In this document: positions 20,893 to 29,605 of the stretch, in pieces
Layout: each line of letters begins with the position of its first letter
Position numbering within the stretch: position 1 is the first letter of the stretch
Source: Winogradskyella sp.
Lineage (GTDB): Bacteria > Bacteroidota > Bacteroidia > Flavobacteriales > Flavobacteriaceae
Direction: 5' to 3'
DNA: 64,000 nucleotides
Assembly (NCBI RefSeq): GCF_003712105.1
Contig: NZ_RHLG01000001.1
Location: 920,889 to 984,888, forward strand
The notes under the pieces: generated by a model
Databases searched by the model: none
What the model saw: only the letters and a program-made list of their open reading frames with translations
What the model was told of the DNA's origin: nothing
Translations under genes and position numbers: made by a program

Positions 20893-21468
20893 TTATAATT
20901 CTTTCCATTCTAAACTTTCCATAACACGTCTAATATCTTGTCGTAAATATATTGCTGCTGGATATATGGAGTCATAGTTGGGTTTGGCATAAAAGTAGAG
21001 CGAACCAGTTAGAAAATGATTAGTGCTATCTGTTGCATAAAATTGTGATTGAGAAGCTGCATTACCTCCAACTTCATAGAACATACCATACACATCTTTA
21101 TCCTTATTTTCAAAAACAGTACTATTAATTTCGTCTGCTTTTTGCGTATGTTTTTGAGTTAAGTTTTGGGCATCTCGTAGTAAATCTCTAAGATTTGACG
21201 TGGTTACCTTTTTATAGGTTAAATAGATTGTTCCTTTAAGTTTAGGATACTCCACATCAATACTAATAGATGTGTTATTGGTATTCTCTATTTTAGAAAT
21301 AGGCTTAGCTAAAGTGTTTTTGTCAAACGAAAAAGGAACAGGAATAGATACACGTTTGTATTCTGGTATAGGATAATCTAACCTTAAAAACGCCTTAGGT
21401 TTAGGTAATGTGTCATCATTGCAACCTATTAGAAATAATGAAAAAATCGGAATTAGAATCTTTTTCAT
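20893..21468 (-). CDS. gldD: gliding motility lipoprotein GldD
   Basis: MKKILIPIFSLFLIGCNDDTLPKPKAFLRLDYPIPEYK; adjacency to gldE-ssb-mutY. Confidence 0.93.
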   Translation of the reverse strand: MKKILIPIFSLFLIGCNDDTLPKPKAFLRLDYPIPEYKRVSIPVPFSFDKNTLAKPISKIENTNNTSISIDVEYPKLKGTIYLTYKKVTTSNLRDLLRDAQNLTQKHTQKADEINSTVFENKDKDVYGMFYEVGGNAASQSQFYATDSTNHFLTGSLYFYAKPNYDSIYPAAIYLRQDIRRVMESLEWKEL

Positions 21469-21484
21469 AATTGTAACTTAGTCC

Positions 21485-22795
21485 TTAAATATCATTAATA
21501 GTAAGTTTAATCTGTTTAATACGTTTCTTTTCGATAGCCTCAATAGTAAAAACGTAATTTTCGAAATTTATTTTACTATTAACTCTTGGAAACCCACCAA
21601 ATAGTTCTAAAATAAAACCAGCAATAGTCTCAGCTTCACCCTTAGATGATTCAAAACTAGAGTTGTCTTCAAGCTCTAATATCTTATAAATATCTTTAAG
21701 CTGTGTTTTACCATCAAACCTATAGTTGTTAGTATCAATTTTGGTAAAATTTAAATCATCAACGTCATATTCGTCACTAATGTCTCCTACAATCTCTTCA
21801 ATAATATCTTCTAAAGAAACTACGCCCGATGTGCCTCCATACTCATCAACAACTATAGCTAAGTGAACTTTTTTAGTCTGAAATTCCTGCATTAAGTCAT
21901 CTAACTTTTTATTCTCAGGTACAAAGAAAGGTTCACGCAAAATACTTGTCCAATCGAAAGATTTTTTTTGAAGATGAGGTAATAAATCTTTTACATAAAG
22001 AATACCTTTTACACTATCGATGCTTTCTTCATAAACAGGAATTCTTGAATACCCATTGTCTATTATATCCGGTATAATTGCATTATAATCTGCATCTATA
22101 TTTAATGCAAAAATATCTAGCCTTGGTCGCATCACCTGTTTAGTATCAGTGTTTCCAAATGTGACAATACTTTCTAGTATTTGTTGTTCTTCTTCAGTGG
22201 TATCCTCAGTATTTGTAAGTTCTAAAGCTTGCGAAAGTTGATCAACGCTAATATTAGATTTTTGCTTTCCAAGTTTATTGTGTATTTGTGTGGTTATATA
22301 TCGTAAAGGCAAACTCACAGGTGCAAATACGGTATCCAATACCTTTAATGGTCTTGCCATTACCAGTGAGAATTTAATACTGTTTCTACTAGCGTAGATT
22401 TTTGGAATAATCTCTCCAAAAAGAAGAATTAAAAAAGTTGCACATACAACTTCTAGAAGAAATCTAACAATTGAATTCTCTATAGTAGAAAAGATAAATT
22501 CTCCCAAATACGCAAAGAGGATTACAATGGCAATATTTATAAAGTTATTAGCTACTAGTATAGTGGCTAATAGCTTTTTTGGTTGCTCCAATAAAGTAGA
22601 AATAATATTTGTCTGCTTTTCATGTTCTGTGCTTGCTGTATCTAAATCTGTTTTTGTCAGTGAAAAGAATGCGACTTCAGCACCTGATATTAAGGCAGAA
22701 CATAATAACAAAATAACTAATACAACAATGCTAATTATTAAGGATGAATTAACAGATATAATTGAAATAAGTAAACTACCGGGTTCTGGGTCCAA
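21485..22795 (-). CDS. gldE: gliding motility-associated CBS/CorC-type transporter GldE
   Basis: DUF21-like TM domain, two CBS regions (VMRPRLDIFALN, VDEYGGTSGVVSLEDIIEEIVGDISDEYD), CorC_HlyC domain. Confidence 0.92.
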   Translation of the reverse strand: MDPEPGSLLISIISVNSSLIISIVVLVILLLCSALISGAEVAFFSLTKTDLDTASTEHEKQTNIISTLLEQPKKLLATILVANNFINIAIVILFAYLGEFIFSTIENSIVRFLLEVVCATFLILLFGEIIPKIYASRNSIKFSLVMARPLKVLDTVFAPVSLPLRYITTQIHNKLGKQKSNISVDQLSQALELTNTEDTTEEEQQILESIVTFGNTDTKQVMRPRLDIFALNIDADYNAIIPDIIDNGYSRIPVYEESIDSVKGILYVKDLLPHLQKKSFDWTSILREPFFVPENKKLDDLMQEFQTKKVHLAIVVDEYGGTSGVVSLEDIIEEIVGDISDEYDVDDLNFTKIDTNNYRFDGKTQLKDIYKILELEDNSSFESSKGEAETIAGFILELFGGFPRVNSKINFENYVFTIEAIEKKRIKQIKLTINDI

Positions 22796-22819
22796 AAGAA
22801 TTAAAAATTTTATACTAAA

Positions 22820-23269
22820 CTAAAATGGTAAATCATCATTATCGTCTGTAAGAGATACATCATTAACTGGTTGTGATGGTGCTGTGCTCGCGGAGTTTGG
22901 CTGACTAGGATTTACACTACCAGGCTGTTCGTTTTTATTAGTTAAAAACGTAAAATCTGTACACTGAATCTCGGTAGAGTAGCGTTCAGTACCTTTATCA
23001 TCGGTCCATTTTCTGGTTTTTATTCGGCCTTCAATATAAACCTTATCACCTTTACTAAGGTATTTTTCGCAAATTTCAGCAGCTTTATTACGTACAACTA
23101 TGTTATGCCACTCAGTATTACTAACACGTTCGTTAGTTTGTTTGTTAGTATATGTTTCATTAGTAGCTAATGGGAATCGTCCAACGCAGTTTCTGTCATC
23201 AAAATAATGCATCTTTACTTCATCTCCTAAATGCCCTATAAGCATAACTTTGTTTAATGTTCCTGACAT
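22820..23269 (-). CDS. ssb: single-stranded DNA-binding protein
   Basis: MSGTLNKVMLIGHLGDEVKMH...VSNTEWHNIVVRNKAAEICEKYLSKGDKVYIEGRIKTRKW; acidic tail NDDLPF. Confidence 0.97.
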   Translation of the reverse strand: MSGTLNKVMLIGHLGDEVKMHYFDDRNCVGRFPLATNETYTNKQTNERVSNTEWHNIVVRNKAAEICEKYLSKGDKVYIEGRIKTRKWTDDKGTERYSTEIQCTDFTFLTNKNEQPGSVNPSQPNSASTAPSQPVNDVSLTDDNDDLPF

Positions 23270-23297
23270 GGGCGTTCTATCTATTTAAATTAAGTGT

Positions 23298-23306
23298 GCA
23301 AAATTA
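23298..23306 (-). promoter_or_regulatory. candidate -7 element (TAATTTTGC on minus strand) upstream of ssb
   Basis: Matches TAnnTTTGC, about 28 nt upstream of the ssb start. Confidence 0.5.
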
Positions 23307-23348
23307 CACGTATTTTCATTAAAAATAATAAAAATTTGGTAGTTGAAT

Positions 23349-24389
23349 TCAGTATTTAAACTCAGAAATAAAGTTGCTAATTAATATGGGAACTGGAAAG
23401 TTGCTAAGTTGAGAAATTATAACATCTGAATCTAACTCAGAACTTACTTCCACTATCCAAAACTTAGTATATAAATGTTGATGCGAAAGTTTATGTACAA
23501 TTGCTTTTTCGTTATATAGGCTAAAATCAAAATCAATACGTTTTAATAGTTCTAGTTTTTGCACTTCTGCTTCAAATTTTGATATGTCAAGAGGCTCATT
23601 TGTTTCTATAAGTGGAAACTGGTATAAGTTTTGCCATATACCTTTATGAATTCGTTTTTCAATAATAGTTCGTTTTCTAGAATCTATGAGTACTAAATAA
23701 TTAAAATACCGTTTTCGGATTTTGACCTTTTTTAGTTTAACAGGTAGTTCTGTGATTTTATTTTTTGCAAGAGCAATACAGCCCGTATTAATTGGGCAAA
23801 TAGTACAGTCAGGACTTTTTGGTTTACATTGTCGAGCACCAAACTCCATAATTGCTTGGTTAAACAAAGCAGGTCTTTTAGTATCTATCAACTTTGTGGC
23901 AAGCGCCTTAAATTCCTTAATTCCTTGGGTAGAGTTAATAGGTGTATTTATTCCAAAAAACCGAGATAAAACACGGTAAACGTTGCCGTCTACAACAGCA
24001 GTAGGTTCGTTAAATGCTATGGAAGCAATTGCACTAGCAGTATAATCACCAACACCCTTAAGCTTTAAAATTTCAGAATACGTATTAGGAAATTTACCGT
24101 CGAGTTCGTCCGCAATATATTTGGCGGTATAATGAAGGTTTCTAGCTCTTGAATAATACCCTAAACCTTGCCATAGTTTTAGAACCTTATCTTCACTGCT
24201 TTTTGCAAGATCAAAAACGTTTGGGAAAGCATCTACAAAGGCCAAGTAATAAGGTAAGCCCTGTTTTACTTGGGTTTGCTGCAAAATTATTTCAGATAAC
24301 CAGATGTAATAAGGGTTTTTGGTTTTGCGCCAAGGCAAATCTCTCTTATTTTCTGAATACCAATTAGTTACGTTTTTTGAAAAATTCAT
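23349..24389 (-). CDS. mutY: A/G-specific adenine glycosylase
   Basis: NKRDLPWRKTKNPYYIWLSEIILQQTQV; LKGVGDYTASAIASIAF; Fe-S Cys pattern CKPKSPDCTICPINTGC. Confidence 0.97.
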   Translation of the reverse strand: MNFSKNVTNWYSENKRDLPWRKTKNPYYIWLSEIILQQTQVKQGLPYYLAFVDAFPNVFDLAKSSEDKVLKLWQGLGYYSRARNLHYTAKYIADELDGKFPNTYSEILKLKGVGDYTASAIASIAFNEPTAVVDGNVYRVLSRFFGINTPINSTQGIKEFKALATKLIDTKRPALFNQAIMEFGARQCKPKSPDCTICPINTGCIALAKNKITELPVKLKKVKIRKRYFNYLVLIDSRKRTIIEKRIHKGIWQNLYQFPLIETNEPLDISKFEAEVQKLELLKRIDFDFSLYNEKAIVHKLSHQHLYTKFWIVEVSSELDSDVIISQLSNFPVPILISNFISEFKY

Positions 24390-24476
24390 TTAAAAATTTA
24401 CTCTGGAACACAAACATAAATCTTTATTAGCTTTAATTTAAATGAATTACGTTTGAAATATTGAAATTAAATTATA

Positions 24477-24485
24477 TATATTTGC
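24477..24485 (+). promoter_or_regulatory. Bacteroidetes-type promoter (-7 TATATTTGC; -33 TTTG at 24452-24455) for HU
   Basis: TTTG-N21-TATATTTGC fits the TTTG/TAnnTTTG consensus. Confidence 0.7.
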
Positions 24486-24524
24486 AACCCCTTATAAATA
24501 GTAATAACACAAATAATTAAACAG

Positions 24525-24815
24525 ATGACAAAAGCAGATTTAGTAGCTAAAATTTCTGACAAGTTAGGAATGGAAAAAGGTGATGTTCAGGCTACAGTTG
24601 AATCATTTATGGATGAAGTTAAAACGTCTTTAGAAAGTGGCGATAACGTATATTTAAGAGGTTTTGGAAGCTTTATAATCAAAACGAGAGCTGAAAAAAC
24701 TGGACGTAACATTTCTAAGAATACTACAATAAAAATTCCAGCTCATAATATCCCAGCATTTAAACCAGCTAAAGTATTTTTAGAAGGTGTAAAGGCAAAG
24801 GTAGAAGTGAACTAA
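24525..24815 (+). CDS. HU/IHF family DNA-binding protein
   Basis: MTKADLVAKISDKLGMEKGDVQATVESFMDEVKTSLESGDNVYLRGFGSFIIKTRAEKTGRNISKNTTIKIPAHNIPAFKPAKVF. Confidence 0.96.
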   Translation: MTKADLVAKISDKLGMEKGDVQATVESFMDEVKTSLESGDNVYLRGFGSFIIKTRAEKTGRNISKNTTIKIPAHNIPAFKPAKVFLEGVKAKVEVN

Positions 24816-24852
24816 TCGTACATAAAACATTAATCTAAAAAAAGTATAATTT

Positions 24853-24942
24853 ATGCCAAGTGGTAAAAAACGTAAAAGACACAAGGTAGCGACGCATAAG
24901 CGTAAAAAACGTAGACGCGCTAATCGTCACAAGAAAAAATAA
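24853..24942 (+). CDS. 29-aa highly basic small protein; ribosomal-type (AURKAIP1/COX24-like or bL38-like)
   Basis: ATG...TAA encodes MPSGKKRKRHKVATHKRKKRRRANRHKKK. Absent from the ORF track because of its length; sits between HU and a terminator. Confidence 0.8.
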   Translation: MPSGKKRKRHKVATHKRKKRRRANRHKKK

Positions 24943-24950
24943 ATTGATAA

Positions 24951-24976
24951 AAGTAGTTGTCGTAACTACTTTTTTC
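24951..24976 (+). terminator. terminator after the 29-aa ORF
   Basis: AAGTAGTT-gtcgt-AACTACTT followed by T-run. Confidence 0.7.
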
Positions 24977-25047
24977 GATTTTAAAAAAACGTTCTTTGAT
25001 ATAAAATCTAATAGTGTATTTAATAGAGTACACATAGATTTGTTGGA

Positions 25048-25133
25048 AATCCCGAACCGATAGCTGTCGGTAATATCGGGAATCCTGTGTCAATTAATTA
25101 AGTGAAATCCATTCCGATAATAATCGGAATTAA
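25048..25133. promoter_or_regulatory. two palindromic hairpins in the rng 5' region
   Basis: CCCGA-ACCGATAGCTGTCGGTAATA-TCGGG (nested) and perfect ATTCCGAT-AATA-ATCGGAAT, ending about 13 nt before ATG 25144. Confidence 0.6.
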
Positions 25134-25143
25134 AATTAACATT

Positions 25144-26685
25144 ATGAACAAAGAGTTAATTGTAAGAACTAGCTCAGATATTGTTGATTTTGCTTTATTA
25201 AAAGATGGAAAACTTATTGAATTACATAAAGATGAAGAGGATAATAATTTTGCGGTAGGCGATATTTTTATTGCCAAAATCCGTAAAGTTGTCCCAGGAC
25301 TTAATGCTGCGTTTGTAAACGTAGGTTATGAAAAAGATGCATTTTTGCACTATCATGATTTAGGTCCACAATTACCTTCACTTTTAAAATTCATTAAACG
25401 TGTAAGCACAGGAAAATTAAAAGATTACTCTTTAAAAAACTTTCCTTTTGAAAAAGATTTAGACAAACATGGCAAAATTGCTGAAGCTATTAAGTCAAAC
25501 CAATCACTTCTAGTTCAAGTTGTAAAAGAGCCAATCTCAACCAAAGGTCCTCGTATAAGTTCAGAACTTTCAATAGCAGGACGATACATTGTTTTAGTGC
25601 CTTTTTCTAATAGAATATCTATTTCTCAAAAAATAGAAACACAAGAAGAAAAAGATAGATTAAAACGATTGGTAAAGAGTATAACTCCTAAAGGATTTGG
25701 GGTTATTATTCGTACGGTTGCAGAAGGTAAAAAAGTAGCTGAAATAGATAGTGACTTACAAAATTTGCTGAATAGATGGACAGCAATGTGTAAGAAGCTT
25801 TATAAAGCGCATTATCCTACAAAAGTTTTAGGAGAAATGAACAAAGCATCCTCAATTTTGAGAGATATTTTTAATGATTCGTTCTCAGGAATTGTAGTTG
25901 ATGATGAAGATTTATATAGCCAAGTAAAAGATTATGTGCATAGTATTGCACCAAAAAAGGAATCCATTGTTAAGTTTTACAAAAACGGTATGCCAATTTT
26001 TGAAAAATATGGCATTGAGCGTCAAATAAAAACATCATTTGGTCGCACCGTTTCTATGGCAAAAGGCGCTTATTTGGTAATTGAACATACCGAAGCACTG
26101 CATGTTATAGATGTTAACAGTGGTAACCGCTCTAACAAAGAGAAAAACCAAGAAGACACCGCTTTAGAGGTTAATTTAATTTCTGCTTCAGAGATAGCAC
26201 GCCAATTACGTTTACGTGATATGGGTGGTATTATTGTTGTCGATTTTATAGACATGGGCAAGGCAGAAAACCGAAAAGCACTCTATAATCATCTTCGTGA
26301 AGAAATGAAAGATGATAAAGCAAAGCATAAAATATTACCGCCGAGTAAGTTTGGTTTAGTGCAAATTACCAGACAACGCGTTAGGCCAGAGCGTAATATA
26401 AAAACTAAAGAAGTAAATCCTAATGCCATTGGTGATGAAATAGAAGCACCAATTAAAGTTGTTGAACGTATGAGTCAAGAATTAGAAAGGATTTACAAAA
26501 AAGACTATAAAAAAGTGACATTGCACGCACATCCTTTTATAGCAGCCTTTTTAACCAAAGGGTTTCCATCAGTACGTTCAAAGTGGTTTTTTGAACATAA
26601 AAAATGGGTAAAAGTTTTACCAAGAGATGCTTACACTTATCTTGAATATCATTTTTTTGATAAAAATGGTAACAAAATCAAATAA
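25144..26685 (+). CDS. rng: ribonuclease E/G family protein
   Basis: Start set at ATG 25144 (MNKELIVRTSSDIVDFALLKDGKLIELHKDE); S1 domain GDIFIAKIRKVVPGLNAAFVNVGYEKDAFLHY; HVIDVNSGN...GGIIVVDFIDM. Confidence 0.95.
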   Translation: MNKELIVRTSSDIVDFALLKDGKLIELHKDEEDNNFAVGDIFIAKIRKVVPGLNAAFVNVGYEKDAFLHYHDLGPQLPSLLKFIKRVSTGKLKDYSLKNFPFEKDLDKHGKIAEAIKSNQSLLVQVVKEPISTKGPRISSELSIAGRYIVLVPFSNRISISQKIETQEEKDRLKRLVKSITPKGFGVIIRTVAEGKKVAEIDSDLQNLLNRWTAMCKKLYKAHYPTKVLGEMNKASSILRDIFNDSFSGIVVDDEDLYSQVKDYVHSIAPKKESIVKFYKNGMPIFEKYGIERQIKTSFGRTVSMAKGAYLVIEHTEALHVIDVNSGNRSNKEKNQEDTALEVNLISASEIARQLRLRDMGGIIVVDFIDMGKAENRKALYNHLREEMKDDKAKHKILPPSKFGLVQITRQRVRPERNIKTKEVNPNAIGDEIEAPIKVVERMSQELERIYKKDYKKVTLHAHPFIAAFLTKGFPSVRSKWFFEHKKWVKVLPRDAYTYLEYHFFDKNGNKIK

Positions 26686-26696
26686 TATCTATTAGC

Positions 26697-26731
26697 AAAA
26701 AGCCCGTTAGAAATTTCTAACGGGCTTTTTT
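26697..26731. terminator. bidirectional terminator between rng and small secreted ORF
   Basis: AAAAAGCCCGTTAGAAATTTCTAACGGGCTTTTTT. Confidence 0.85.
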
Positions 26732-26753
26732 GATTTAAAACTAAATTATGTTC

Positions 26754-27011
26754 TTAGCAAAGTCTACTTTCTCTTCGTACTTTGTCTTTAAGACTTTTTC
26801 TGTAAGCTTTAATACTTATTATATCATTACTCTTCTTGTAATTTACTTTTAAGTATTTAGCTTTTTTTATGGTTCTAACTTTTCTAGTAGCAAGCTCTTC
26901 CACTTTTTTAGTAGATACTAACTCAGTATTAGCAGTCTCAGAACTATTAGTCTGAGCGAATCCTGCTATTGAAAGCGAAAAAAAGGCTACTATTAAAATT
27001 AGTTTTTTCAT
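26754..27011 (-). CDS. small basic secreted protein of unknown function
   Basis: Signal peptide MKKLILIVAFFSLSIAGFAQ, then a Lys/Arg-rich 65-aa tail ending ...RRESRLC. Confidence 0.6.
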   Translation of the reverse strand: MKKLILIVAFFSLSIAGFAQTNSSETANTELVSTKKVEELATRKVRTIKKAKYLKVNYKKSNDIISIKAYRKSLKDKVRRESRLC

Positions 27012-27185
27012 TTATCTGTGCTGTTTGTTATTTTTAACAACAGTACAAATAAACAACAGAGAAGTAGTTCATCACTAAAATTTTAGACCAAACAAGAGTA
27101 CTTTTAGATAAATGGAAGGCTTTTGTTGAAAACATCGACGAAATGCACTATTTCGGCTTGTAGCCCTTTAAATTCAGCTAAAAAG

Positions 27186-28598
27186 ATGATAAAAAACACC
27201 GAAAATCCTTACTACAATTTGTTTTTAAAGCAAAAAAACAATCAATTGAAAGTAGCTAAAGCATCTAGAAATCAAAGAGTTAAAAAATTGAATGCACTTC
27301 AACGAGCAATAGAAATTACCTACAGAAACAATATAAAAGAGGCATTAAAGAAAGATTTAGGGAAACCATCCATTGAGTCTGAAATGACCGAAGTATATCA
27401 GATTATTGGCGAAATCAAGCATGCTAAAGCCAATTTACACAAGTGGAGGAGAGACAAAAAAGTGAAAACACCACTTTCTATGTTAGGTGCTTCGTCGTAC
27501 ATTAAATATGAGCCTAAAGGCGTTTGTTTAATTATATCCCCATGGAATTTTCCTTTTAACCTTACTTTTGGGCCATTAGTATCTGCAATAGCTGCTGGTA
27601 ATACGGCAATTATTAAACCTTCAGAAATGACACCAAATTCTTCTGCATTGATGAAACAGATTGTTGCTTCTGTTTTTGATGAAGATGAAGTTGCACTAGT
27701 TGAAGGAGAAATAGAAACATCTACTCAATTACTAAAACTACCATTTAATCATATATTCTTTACAGGATCTCCTATGGTAGGAAAGATTGTGATGAAGGCT
27801 GCATCTGAACATTTGTCTTCCGTTACGCTAGAACTTGGTGGAAAATCACCAACGATTATTGACGAAACCGCTAATTTAAAAACTGCTGCTAAAAAGATTA
27901 TGTGGGGCAAGTTTATGAACTGTGGGCAAATATGTGTATCACCAGATTATGTTTTAATCGATAAAAGTGTAAAAGAAAAATTTATATCAGAGTGCAAAGG
28001 CTGGTTGGATAAATACTATGATAAAGACCCAAAACAATCAGATGCGTATGGACGGATAGTAACTTCGAAGCATTTTAACCGATTAGCTAATCATTTAGAA
28101 GATGCTAAACTTAAAAATGCAACAATTCATTATGGAGCAGAAACTGATGAAAGCACTAAGTATATTTCGCCAACATTAATTTCTGATTTAAAAGATGATG
28201 CTTCTCTATTACACGAGGAAATTTTTGGTCCTATTTTACCAATAGTATCTTACGATACACTAGAAAATGCTATAGCATATATTAATAGTAAGGAAAGACC
28301 ATTAGCACTTTACGTCTATAGTAAAAGCAGAACAAATACTAATAAAGTTATTTCCAATACGAGAGCTGGTAGTACATGTATCAATAATAATGTCATACAG
28401 TATGCTAATCACCATTTACCATTTGGTGGTATTAATAATAGCGGGATAGGTAAATCTCATGGATATTATGGTTTTAAAGCATTTAGTAACGAACGCTCAG
28501 TTGTTAAGCAAAACACCTATGGAATTACTGAATTGCTTTTTCCTCCATATACAAACCTAAAAGAGAAATTAGCAAAGTTAACCGTAAAATGGTTTTAG
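27186..28598 (+). CDS. aldehyde dehydrogenase family protein
   Basis: Start likely ATG 27186. PKGVCLIISPWNFPFNLTFGPLVSAIAAGNTAIIKPSE; TLELGGKSPTII; NCGQICVSPDY. Confidence 0.95.
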   Translation: MIKNTENPYYNLFLKQKNNQLKVAKASRNQRVKKLNALQRAIEITYRNNIKEALKKDLGKPSIESEMTEVYQIIGEIKHAKANLHKWRRDKKVKTPLSMLGASSYIKYEPKGVCLIISPWNFPFNLTFGPLVSAIAAGNTAIIKPSEMTPNSSALMKQIVASVFDEDEVALVEGEIETSTQLLKLPFNHIFFTGSPMVGKIVMKAASEHLSSVTLELGGKSPTIIDETANLKTAAKKIMWGKFMNCGQICVSPDYVLIDKSVKEKFISECKGWLDKYYDKDPKQSDAYGRIVTSKHFNRLANHLEDAKLKNATIHYGAETDESTKYISPTLISDLKDDASLLHEEIFGPILPIVSYDTLENAIAYINSKERPLALYVYSKSRTNTNKVISNTRAGSTCINNNVIQYANHHLPFGGINNSGIGKSHGYYGFKAFSNERSVVKQNTYGITELLFPPYTNLKEKLAKLTVKWF

Positions 28599-29602
28599 GG
28601 TTTATTGTAAAAATCTGATTTTATATTTTCGTTTTTCCCATTTTGATATTTCATCATTGAAAATCCTTCATGAATACAATAACTTCCTGTTTCTCCATAT
28701 TTGTTTATAGCAATATAGGCAACCTGAAAGTTCTTATACTTGTCATTCTTTGTAGTAATACGATGTATGGCTTCTTCACAAGCTTCTTGCGGCGATTTAC
28801 CTTGGCGCATTAATTCTACGATTAAAAAGCTTCCAACAGTTTTTAAAACTTCTTCACCCATTCCAGTAGCAACAGCCGCACCAATAGCATTGTCAACAAA
28901 TAATCCTGAGCCTATTATTGCCGAATCGCCAATACGGCCTTTCATTTTATATGCTAATCCAGACGTAGAGCAAACACCTGCAATATCTCCATCTTTATCA
29001 ATACAAAGCATACCAATAGTATCATGATTTTCAATATTAATTATGGGTTTGTACTCAGAGGTTTCTTTCCATTTTTCTAAAGCTTCTTTCGAAGCCTCTG
29101 TAAGTAGATTTTCTTTTTTAAACCCTTGACTATAGCCAAACTCTTCAGCACCTTTACCGGCAAGCATAACATGAGGTGTTTCTTTCATAACTTTACAAGC
29201 TAAAGCCGCCACATTGGTTATATTTTCTACAGCTAAGACTGCTCCATAATTTCCATTAGAATCCATTACACAAGCGTCAAGTGTAACATTACCATCTCGA
29301 TCTGGTGCTCCACCTTTACCTACAGTTGTATTCTTAATATTCTCTTCTTCAACAGCAACGCCTTCAATCGCCGCGTCTAAAGCTTTTTTATTTTTAGATA
29401 AAGCTTCACCTGCCGCAGCATTTGCATCTACAAATCCCCAAGTACATATTGCAATTGGAAATTTTGATTTATCAACAGACTTAGGAGTAATAACAACATC
29501 AGGTTTATTTTCACTTGAACTGTTGCATGCAGATATGGCTGCTCCACTTGCAACAGCGATTCCTGTAATCGAAGTGTTTTTGATGAATTTTCTTCTATCC
29601 AT
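28595..29602 (-). CDS. N4-(beta-N-acetylglucosaminyl)-L-asparaginase (Ntn-hydrolase), exported
   Basis: Twin-Arg/lipobox N-terminus MDRRKFIKNTSITG...ISAC; NHDTIGMLCID autoprocessing motif; GRIGDSAIIGSGLFVDNAIGAAVATGMGE. Confidence 0.92.
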   Translation of the reverse strand: MDRRKFIKNTSITGIAVASGAAISACNSSSENKPDVVITPKSVDKSKFPIAICTWGFVDANAAAGEALSKNKKALDAAIEGVAVEEENIKNTTVGKGGAPDRDGNVTLDACVMDSNGNYGAVLAVENITNVAALACKVMKETPHVMLAGKGAEEFGYSQGFKKENLLTEASKEALEKWKETSEYKPIINIENHDTIGMLCIDKDGDIAGVCSTSGLAYKMKGRIGDSAIIGSGLFVDNAIGAAVATGMGEEVLKTVGSFLIVELMRQGKSPQEACEEAIHRITTKNDKYKNFQVAYIAINKYGETGSYCIHEGFSMMKYQNGKNENIKSDFYNKP

Positions 29603-29605
29603 AAC

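Noticed and set aside
28595-29602. Plain cytosolic L-asparaginase
   Set aside because: NHDTIGM motif, exported N-terminus and glycan neighbourhood fit glycosylasparaginase better.
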